Positions 31,679 through 37,664 of a stretch of DNA of 37,664 nucleotides are shown one piece after another. Position numbers and translations under genes: made by a program. Source of the stretch: an uncultured Christensenella sp. (GTDB lineage: Bacteria; Bacillota; Clostridia; Christensenellales; DTU072); NCBI GenBank assembly GCA_949285605.1, contig CASDZI010000011.1, forward strand, positions 14,290 to 51,953, written 5' to 3'. The number at the start of each line of letters is the position of its first letter. Within the stretch, counting starts at the first letter, position 1. The notes below the pieces were generated by a model. That model was not told where the DNA came from. It saw only the letters and a list, made by a program, of their open reading frames with translations, and did no database searches.

Positions 31679-32947
31679 TCAACGGGCTTTCCCGAAATCT
31701 CCCCCGTAAAGGTTCCATTCGTACCTGTCGCCTTCGGGTACCTGTTCGTACTTCAATACCGTCCTGCCGGCTGTATCTTCGTCGACGGAAGCAAAAATCG
31801 GATCCGCCCCGTCCAAAGCGACGTCATAGACATAGCTTTCTTTCAGTTCGAAAATAAATTTCATTTCGGTAAGCCCGTCGGCTCCGCCCGGGGCTCTTAC
31901 GAATGCGTGTAACGCTTCCAGCATCGTGTCCGCCTCCTCTTCGGTGACTATCCCGAGCTTGACCGCGGCGTCTTTAATGACGGAATCTTCTATCGAAACG
32001 TCCACGGAAAAAGAGGTTTCAGTGCCGTTAAGCAAGCCGTTTTTGTTCGCCGAGGCGCTCACCTTGACGTCGCTTACGGTGAAAAAGCTCTTTACCGTTT
32101 CCAGATAATCGTTGTAGATCTTTACCGGAAGAGAATCTTCTTCGAGCCTGCCCTTTTCCAGATTTTCCTCGATGAATTCCCCCGCAAAATCCGTTATGCC
32201 CCGGACGAGCTTACCCGATTCGTAATTGAAAAGGTATCTGTACCCTTGTTCGCTTTCGGAATAGGCGTCGGAAAGTTGGTTTACCAAGGCGGAAGCGTCC
32301 TCGGGAATTAAAAGAGGTTTGACGGCTTCCTTGAAATAATCGAGGGAACTCAGCTGATCGAAATCGAGATCTTCCACGAATTTATCGACGTCGTCGGTCG
32401 CCGCCCCGAAAAACACGTTTGCAGGGACCTTTATTTTGTTGCCCTGTTCGTCGGTGTCGTTGAAGGAATAAACGAAATCGGCTTGCTCCCCTTCTCCTAT
32501 CACGTCCGCACGAGCGTTTATGGCATCCTCGGTAATGCCTGCCTGCAAAACGAGGGTTTTTTTTCCGTTCAAGAATTCGGCTACGTCCGAATATCCGAAC
32601 GCCGCCACGAAGGTCATGATCGCCAGATTCAGAGACGCCGACAATTTGAATTCGTCCGTGGAAATTTTCCCTTCCAGAAACACTCGTTCCCCGTCGGTAG
32701 CCCGATAAAGGGAAAAGGTATTGCTTATCCTCATCGGAGCGCCGGTATTGTCGTAAAAAGCAAAAGTGGTCTTCAAAGAGGTGTTGATTCCTAAAACTTC
32801 CTTTTCCGAAGTGGATTTCAAAGCCGAAGCGAAATTAAGTTGCTCTGCCGGTTTATCTTCAGCGCACCCGACGAGTATAAAACAGGATAAACATATTGCC
32901 GCAGTCAACAAAGCCGTCAGAAACATAATTTTTTTATTTCTCCGCAT
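31679..32947 (-). CDS. Lipoprotein paired with the RND exporter
   Basis: 422 aa. Signal peptide II with lipobox FILVGC (C28 lipidated). The mature part alternates beta strands and helices (for example NTSLKTTFAFYDNTGAPMRI and SFFTVSDVKVSASANKNGLL) and suggests a LolA/LppX-like half-barrel that might bind a lipid or hydrophobic ligand; this is a guess from pattern only. It is the first gene of a two-gene operon with the giant RND protein 40 nt downstream, has GGAGGA before the ATG and a near-consensus promoter. It may feed or receive the exported substrate. Confidence 0.7.
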   Translation of the reverse strand: MRRNKKIMFLTALLTAAICLSCFILVGCAEDKPAEQLNFASALKSTSEKEVLGINTSLKTTFAFYDNTGAPMRISNTFSLYRATDGERVFLEGKISTDEFKLSASLNLAIMTFVAAFGYSDVAEFLNGKKTLVLQAGITEDAINARADVIGEGEQADFVYSFNDTDEQGNKIKVPANVFFGAATDDVDKFVEDLDFDQLSSLDYFKEAVKPLLIPEDASALVNQLSDAYSESEQGYRYLFNYESGKLVRGITDFAGEFIEENLEKGRLEEDSLPVKIYNDYLETVKSFFTVSDVKVSASANKNGLLNGTETSFSVDVSIEDSVIKDAAVKLGIVTEEEADTMLEALHAFVRAPGGADGLTEMKFIFELKESYVYDVALDGADPIFASVDEDTAGRTVLKYEQVPEGDRYEWNLYGGDFGKAR

Positions 32948-33010
32948 AGCTCCTCCTATCGGTTTTTCCGGATAATCGATATACCTTTTACTTCTTTACT
33001 TAATTAAATT

Positions 33011-33039
33011 ATTATATCATATATATACGTTTGTTTCAA
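33011..33039 (-). promoter_or_regulatory. Promoter of the lipoprotein-RND operon
   Basis: On the minus strand TTGAAA, 17-nt spacer, TGA-TATAAT (extended -10). The leader is about 60 nt and AT-rich, ending in GGAGGA before the ATG at 32947. Confidence 0.8.
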
Positions 33040-33090
33040 TACGTATCGACAAGCGTATTCTGCCCGCAGCAAAATTTTCATAAAGAACAT

Positions 33091-33124
33091 AAAAGGGCTG
33101 TTCTGAAATAGAACAACCCTTTTT
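33091..33124 (-). terminator. Terminator after the phosphoesterase gene
   Basis: Long hairpin: AAAAGGG and TGTTCT (33091-33104) pair with AGAACA and CCCTTTT (33110-33123) across one mismatch, with a 5-nt loop. The minus-strand side ends in CCCTTTTATGTT. The hairpin is also T-flanked on the plus strand, but no plus-strand gene ends here. Confidence 0.75.
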
Positions 33125-33144
33125 AATTTGTGAAAAGAAAGAAA

Positions 33145-36100
33145 TTATCTTTTTCTGTTCTTTACCGCTGCGGTGATTACCGCTATTACGGTAGCCACTG
33201 CCACCACTCCGACCAGACTCAACGCAATGATGAGGTTGATGTCCATTTTCTTGTCTATATCCACGGTGCTGCCGCCGCTGAAAGAACCGTCGGAAGAATA
33301 TTCTCTGACGTACTGATACCCGTAATAATAGAGTTTTTCGCCGTCGAAAACGAGTTTACCGAAAGTGGGATCGGCAAGTTTTCCGTCGTCGGTATGCAAC
33401 GATTCTCCCGTGTTGGTCGGGACGTCGGGATTATCGACGTAATTGTAGAATTTTTCACCCAAAGTTCCCATCGTAACGTAGAGCGTGCCTTTCGTTCCGA
33501 TCTCGTTTTTCCCGTTGGCGTTGGTGGAAATTTTATTTCCGTTTCCGTCGAGATAGAAGGTTTCGTTATAAACGTGGTCGTGTCCGGCAAGCACGAGATT
33601 AACGCCTTTCTCGGCAAAAAGCGGAGTAAGCTGAGCTCTCATACCTACTACGTCTTTATCGTAGGAATGAGACCCTTCGCTGTAAAGGCTCTTGTGCATA
33701 ATCACTACCTTGTACTTTTTCGAAGTGTCGGTAAGATCCTTGACCAGCCAGTCGTACTGAGTCTTGCCTAATCCGTAAGTATCGTTTCCGTCGGCATTTT
33801 CCGTCACTTCGATATCGTTGGTGTTCAGTACCACAAAATGCACGTCGGAATAGTCGAAAGAATAATAGAAACCGCTTTTTTGCGTTTGTGCAGAGGTCAG
33901 TTCGTAATTGAAGTGCGACCATAAATAGTTATATTCGCCGGTGTAAGCGTTCGCACTCGCCCCTCCGTAATAATCCACGTTGGCGGTGTCGGCAAATTCA
34001 AAATATTTTGCGTCGTGGTTTCCTGCCGCCACTACCATGGGATAGGACGCATAAACGTCGTCGGAAGAGTTGATAAACCACGTAAACTGTGAAAGATTGC
34101 GGGCATTGTCCACCACGTCGCCGGGATTGATGATGAAGTCGAGTCCGTCGGAGAACTGCCTGTTCAGAATATCGCTATATATCTTGTCTATTCTCTGATA
34201 AGCGGACCGGGTGCTGGACTGAAGGTCGGAGGCTATCAGAACTTCGAAAGTTCCGTCGGCGGTTCCGGTGGTAAAGGTGTACCAGTCGCTCCAGTAGCCT
34301 TTGGAGGGGCTGCCCACTCTGTAAGCGTAAGTGGTGCCGGGTTCGAGTTTTTCGAGTTCCACGGTATGACGGCTGTATTCGGTGTAACCGGTCTGACACC
34401 AGATACCGAGGTCGATGAGAGGCTTGGTGGTGCCGTAGATCTGCGTGGTGGCGTTTACCGTCGTGGCTCCCGTCTTGCCCTTCACGTCGGTGGTGTACTG
34501 AATGGCGCCGTCGGTAACTCTGCGGTCGGTGAAGTAGGTAAAGTTACGGGTAGTGGACGGGTCGGAGCCGAAATTATTGGTGAGCATACTCGGTTTCTTG
34601 CCGTTGTCTACGGTAACTATTTCGGTACGTTTCTTGTCGATGAAGGTGTACTCTTCCCCGTCGTAAACGGTAATAAGCGTACCCTTTCCGTCGTTATCGT
34701 CCAGTACGTCGATATGTCCGCCGTCACTGCCGAAAGAAGCCATTATCTGAGCGGCGTATTCTCCTAAACTCTGTTTGAAGTTGTCGGTGAGGTATTTGAA
34801 CACTATTTCGTCGATAACTTCGGGTATGGTATTGTTGACGAGGTCGATCTCCACGCCCAGTCCGGAAATGAGGTCGTTCACCATATCGATCTGAACGGCG
34901 GATTTAACTATTTCGCCGAGGTTGAATTCCGCCAGGCTGAAATTCTTGACTCCGAGCACTCCCATAAGAAGATTTAACGTGGACTTGAAGTCGGAGGAAA
35001 TACCTTTACTGAGATCGAGAGTGGTTTCGCTCAGTCCGACGATAATTCTCATAAGTCCCGTTTCCCTGTCGAGTAAGGTGTCGAACAGGAAATCCACGAA
35101 CTCTCCGCTTGTGAGCTGTTTGAGAAGAGCTTGATGCGTTGCGGGCATATCGGAAACCGAAGCCCAGTCCAAGCCGGTACAGTGCCTTACATAGCAATCC
35201 ATAAATACCGACAACATCGTAGCGTCTTCTCCCACCTGAGCGTGAGCGACTTTATAGACCATTTCTTCCAAAAATCCGAATATCTTCATATCGGCGGCCT
35301 TATACCTTTCGGTGGTTCCCTTATAGGTATAATCGGCGAGGATCTTACCGTTCACTTCGGAAATAAGGTTATTTGCGAGCGTGACTATGTCCGCAGAGAA
35401 ATTTCCGAGGTTTACGTTCAGGCTGCCGAGACTGAAAGACAATCCCGCCACCAGGTCTCCGAGTTTGTTGGTGATGGTGGGACGGAGGAATTCCGCAATA
35501 TAGTTTTCCAGTACGTTATCGTAAATCCTTCTGCGTGCGTAAGAGGAATAATCGGTTATGGTCTTGGTGTTGTAGTTAAGGAATTCCCCTACCTTGTTGC
35601 GGGCGACGTAACCGTATTTGTCGCCTGCGAAAACTTTATCGAAAAGTTTTTCGCTGTGGAGAGTTTCGTTTGCGTATGCGCTGAGAAAAGCCTTCTCGGC
35701 ATAAACGCCGTCCACGTTACCGGTTTTTATTTCGGTAATTTTAATATGGCTGCCCACGCTTACGTTGGCGGAGGATTCCATATCGATAATCTGATTGCCG
35801 TTGAAAGAAATTTTGCTTACCGTATCGTTGGCGTGCATATGACCGGTGTAAACGTACCTCATTCCGTAATCGGCAAGAAAATCGCTGACTTCCACCCAGT
35901 TATAGACTATAAATCCGGTGGTAATTTCTTCTTCCATTTCCCAGTGCGGAAGTATGGAATGGTGAGCAGATCCCGTAACGAGAGTTTCCACTCCGTAAGG
36001 ACGGGCAAAGGAGGCGTTCTTCGTCATCCATTCCTGAGTTTCGTTCTGAAGCTGACCGCCGAGAACGTGTCCTTCGTCGGCGTTGGAGAGTACCACGTCC

Positions 36101-37026
36101 ATTCCCACGAAGGAGAACTGACCGTCAACTCTCTGTGCAATGAACGTCATCTGTCCGATATCGAGGTCGGTACCGTCGCCTTTGGTTTCGTAGGTATAGC
36201 ACATATCCGTAGAGCGGAAGAAAGCCGTATTGTCGATGGTCTTGACTATGCCTTGATTCAACATTTTTGCCAAAGTAATTTCGTCGGCATTGTCTTGATC
36301 GGGATGATAAACTCTGTTCTGAGTTCCGTTTTTGGTAAGGAACTCCCAGGTGTAGTTAAAATCGGAACTTAAATCGCTTCTCACGAAAGTATATCCTGCG
36401 GGCAGGTCTGCGGAAAGTCCTTCATAGAAAAGAGTTGCTTCTTCTTCCGTCATATTGGGATAACCGAGTCCCGCGTAAATCTGAACCGCTTCGATACGGG
36501 TGGTATATAAATGCGTTTCTCTGGTTCCGGTAGCGTTGTCGAAACGGAAGGTATCCTCGTTATAAAGGTCGTGGTTACCAAGCACCACGAAAATCTGGAA
36601 CTTGTCGTTGCGGGTTCTTGTTCTTACCGCATTCTGCAACGCACGGAGTTTGTTGGCAACGTCGATATGGCTGAGAAGTTCTCCGTCCTGCCCCACGTCA
36701 CCGCTGAGTACGATATAATCGGGAGTGTTTACGAGGAAGTTTTCCAAAGCTTTATCGAAAATAGCTTCCGCTTCCAACCACATTTTGGTACTTTTGCTCA
36801 TTATGTAGTTGTAGAAATAATATTCGTCCTCGGTGTCGATAGCCTCCCCCTCTGTATAACACAAACGGAAAGGATAATAGTGAGTATCGGTAATATGTCC
36901 GATAGACACGGTATCCTCCTGATTGAAACTATCCGTCTGAGCCGAGGCGGATTCCGACACGGTCAGTCCCGTCAGTACCACGCAGAGTATCAATATGACT
37001 GCCGCTATGGCAATAATGGTTTTGAT
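33145..37026 (-). CDS. Surface protein with two metallophosphoesterase domains (5' end broken)
   Basis: Open frame of about 1293 codons; numbering is from the TTG at 36993. The true start is missing: the frame runs back through IKTIIAIAAVIL, a signal-peptide core, then meets two stops at 37027-37032 where foreign DNA begins. Domain 1 (about 25-420) is a calcineurin-like phosphoesterase with D36-x-H38, LSGDV (96-100), GNHD (139-142), SAHH (342-345) and GHMH (384-387). A helical region without recognised fold follows (430-760). Then comes a purple-acid-phosphatase-type pair: a Fn3-like domain (about 800-910, LEPGTTYAYRVGS) and a second catalytic domain with D923, PGDVVD (957-962), GNHD (991-994), H1100 and GHDH (1137-1140). 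A TM helix (1253-1274) and KNRKR anchor the C-terminus. It probably hydrolyses phosphate esters outside the cell. Confidence 0.85.
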   Translation of the reverse strand: MKTIIAIAAVILILCVVLTGLTVSESASAQTDSFNQEDTVSIGHITDTHYYPFRLCYTEGEAIDTEDEYYFYNYIMSKSTKMWLEAEAIFDKALENFLVNTPDYIVLSGDVGQDGELLSHIDVANKLRALQNAVRTRTRNDKFQIFVVLGNHDLYNEDTFRFDNATGTRETHLYTTRIEAVQIYAGLGYPNMTEEEATLFYEGLSADLPAGYTFVRSDLSSDFNYTWEFLTKNGTQNRVYHPDQDNADEITLAKMLNQGIVKTIDNTAFFRSTDMCYTYETKGDGTDLDIGQMTFIAQRVDGQFSFVGMDVVLSNADEGHVLGGQLQNETQEWMTKNASFARPYGVETLVTGSAHHSILPHWEMEEEITTGFIVYNWVEVSDFLADYGMRYVYTGHMHANDTVSKISFNGNQIIDMESSANVSVGSHIKITEIKTGNVDGVYAEKAFLSAYANETLHSEKLFDKVFAGDKYGYVARNKVGEFLNYNTKTITDYSSYARRRIYDNVLENYIAEFLRPTITNKLGDLVAGLSFSLGSLNVNLGNFSADIVTLANNLISEVNGKILADYTYKGTTERYKAADMKIFGFLEEMVYKVAHAQVGEDATMLSVFMDCYVRHCTGLDWASVSDMPATHQALLKQLTSGEFVDFLFDTLLDRETGLMRIIVGLSETTLDLSKGISSDFKSTLNLLMGVLGVKNFSLAEFNLGEIVKSAVQIDMVNDLISGLGVEIDLVNNTIPEVIDEIVFKYLTDNFKQSLGEYAAQIMASFGSDGGHIDVLDDNDGKGTLITVYDGEEYTFIDKKRTEIVTVDNGKKPSMLTNNFGSDPSTTRNFTYFTDRRVTDGAIQYTTDVKGKTGATTVNATTQIYGTTKPLIDLGIWCQTGYTEYSRHTVELEKLEPGTTYAYRVGSPSKGYWSDWYTFTTGTADGTFEVLIASDLQSSTRSAYQRIDKIYSDILNRQFSDGLDFIINPGDVVDNARNLSQFTWFINSSDDVYASYPMVVAAGNHDAKYFEFADTANVDYYGGASANAYTGEYNYLWSHFNYELTSAQTQKSGFYYSFDYSDVHFVVLNTNDIEVTENADGNDTYGLGKTQYDWLVKDLTDTSKKYKVVIMHKSLYSEGSHSYDKDVVGMRAQLTPLFAEKGVNLVLAGHDHVYNETFYLDGNGNKISTNANGKNEIGTKGTLYVTMGTLGEKFYNYVDNPDVPTNTGESLHTDDGKLADPTFGKLVFDGEKLYYYGYQYVREYSSDGSFSGGSTVDIDKKMDINLIIALSLVGVVAVATVIAVITAAVKNRKR
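36989..37026. other. Probable chimeric assembly junction
   Basis: Over these 38 bases the minus strand reads as a signal-peptide core continuous with the phosphoesterase, while the plus strand reads INMTAAMAIMVLI, a normal TM segment of F0 subunit a. Left of it the plus frame is not subunit a; right of it the minus frame stops at once. Two unrelated genes appear joined through a short shared stretch. Confidence 0.75.
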
Positions 37027-37339
37027 TTATTACGTTTATCAGGGTGTACGAGCCAAAGGATTGAAATACTTTTTACATGAATTCAGCGCTGTCGGCATAA
37101 TAATGGCGTTGATTGAACTTTTAGAGATGGTTGTAAGACCTTTCTCACTGGCATTACGACTTTTTGCCAACATTCTTGCCGGCGAATTGCTGATTGTAAC
37201 TTTTGTAGGGTTGTGCGCATATATTTTGCCGTTACCCTTTATGCTTTTTGAGGTGTTTGTTGCTTTTGTACAGGCACTTGTGTTTATGCTGTTGTCCACT
37301 GCATACATTGCAATGGCAGCGCAGGAAGAGGAACATTAA
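36989..37339 (+). CDS. atpB: F0 subunit a, C-terminal fragment (foreign)
   Basis: About 117 codons covering the C-terminal half of an ATP synthase a subunit: INMTAAMAIMVLIYYVYQ, then SLALRLFANILAGELLIVTF with the essential arginine, and EVFVAFVQALVFMLLSTAYI near the end. The N-terminal half is absent because of the junction. It differs clearly from the complete atpB at 10049-10735 (RLFANILAGE against RLFGSIVSG), so it is not a local duplication. Its codons look AT-richer. It ends 86 nt before a c-subunit gene in normal F0 order. Source lineage not identified. Confidence 0.85.
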   Translation: MNMTAAMAIMVLIYYVYQGVRAKGLKYFLHEFSAVGIIMALIELLEMVVRPFSLALRLFANILAGELLIVTFVGLCAYILPLPFMLFEVFVAFVQALVFMLLSTAYIAMAAQEEEH

Positions 37340-37425
37340 TTGCAGGGTTTTTCTGATATTTCGGTTTAGCCGGCAAACAAGTTTGAATTTAACAAATTGA
37401 ATTAGTAATAAAAAAGGAGAAAATT

Positions 37426-37664
37426 ATGGCAGTAGAACAAGTAGCAGTAGAAGTTGCATCAATGGCTAAATTGGGTGCAGGTATTGCAATCGGTTTTGGT
37501 GCAATCGGTGCCGGAATCGGTTTGGGTATTGCAACAAAAGGTCTTTTAGACGCTGTATCAAGACAGCCTGAAATTGCAGGTAAAGCTTTGATTTACTTCA
37601 TTATCGGTGCAGGTCTTGCAGAAGCTTGTGCTATCTATGCATTATTCATCGCTTTGCAATTACT
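37426..37664 (+). CDS. atpE: F0 subunit c, truncated by window end (foreign)
   Basis: 79 complete codons without a stop. Helix 1 has GAIGAGIGLGIATKG, the loop is SRQPEIAGK, and helix 2 has the ion carboxylate in GAGLAEACAIYALFIAL. There is no Na+-type glutamine in helix 1 and Ala/Cys follow the glutamate, so a proton type is likely. GGAG lies 7 nt before the ATG. It belongs with the preceding a-subunit fragment, not with the main genome of the window. Confidence 0.88.
   Translation, partial: MAVEQVAVEVASMAKLGAGIAIGFGAIGAGIGLGIATKGLLDAVSRQPEIAGKALIYFIIGAGLAEACAIYALFIALQL

Noticed and set aside
35131..36372. 413-aa plus-strand open frame opposite the phosphoesterase
   Set aside because: Antisense to a gene with intact metal-site motifs on the other strand; composition unlike a real protein.
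36989..37664. Second F0 operon of the same organism, or a horizontally acquired one
   Set aside because: Both it and the neighbouring gene are truncated at the same short overlap and composition shifts there; a chimeric join is simpler.

Overview
The window looks like about 37 kb of a Firmicutes-type (Clostridia-like) anaerobe, with a short foreign piece at its right end. Pointers to this lineage are a YlbJ-type sporulation membrane protein beside rsmD/coaD, strong GGAGG ribosome-binding sites, TTGACA/TATAAT promoters, lipoproteins, and an RND exporter with no outer-membrane or adaptor partner. I cannot name the genus.

Layout. (1) 68-1042 (+): ylbJ-like gene, converging on the end of a long minus-strand operon. 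(2) 10735 down to 1108 (-): F-type ATP synthase operon atpB-E-F-(delta-alpha fusion)-G-D-C, followed without a visible break by an aconitase-like hydratase, a single-chain RsmD-CoaD fusion and a stalk-like coiled-coil protein, ending at a terminator at 1041-1064. There is no separate atpH. The C-terminal half of delta is fused to the N-terminus of alpha, and the N-terminal half of delta and the usual N-terminal helix of alpha both appear to be missing. (3) 10904-13067 (+): an RluA-type pseudouridine synthase and a stand-alone condensation-domain acyltransferase, each with its own promoter and terminator. (4) 25787 down to 13149 (-): a WG-repeat lipoprotein, Sua5/TsaC, RpiB, Upp, then a complete V-type ATPase set in the Enterococcus hirae ntpFIKECGABD order. 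The V-type proteolipid keeps every residue of the Na+ site known from E. hirae NtpK. (5) 32947 down to 25819 (-): a lipoprotein and a giant (1939 aa) RND transporter whose first extracytoplasmic loop is hugely expanded and contains three divergent tandem repeats. (6) 37026 down to 33145 (-): a 1.3-kaa surface protein with two calcineurin-type phosphoesterase domains and a C-terminal membrane anchor. (7) 36989-37664 (+): the C-terminal half of a second, unrelated F0 subunit a and the start of a c subunit, AT-richer in appearance. Both this and the phosphoesterase signal peptide are broken at the same point, so I read it as a chimeric assembly join.

Together the window encodes two rotary ATPases. 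The F-type c subunit lacks the Na+-site glutamine and is probably proton-coupled, while the V-type is probably sodium-coupled, which would let the cell convert between proton and sodium gradients through ATP. The most novel-looking items are the delta-alpha fusion, the repeat-bearing giant RND protein and the RsmD-CoaD fusion. Three genes have a -10 box only 5-11 nt before the start codon and no Shine-Dalgarno sequence, suggesting leaderless or near-leaderless mRNAs.
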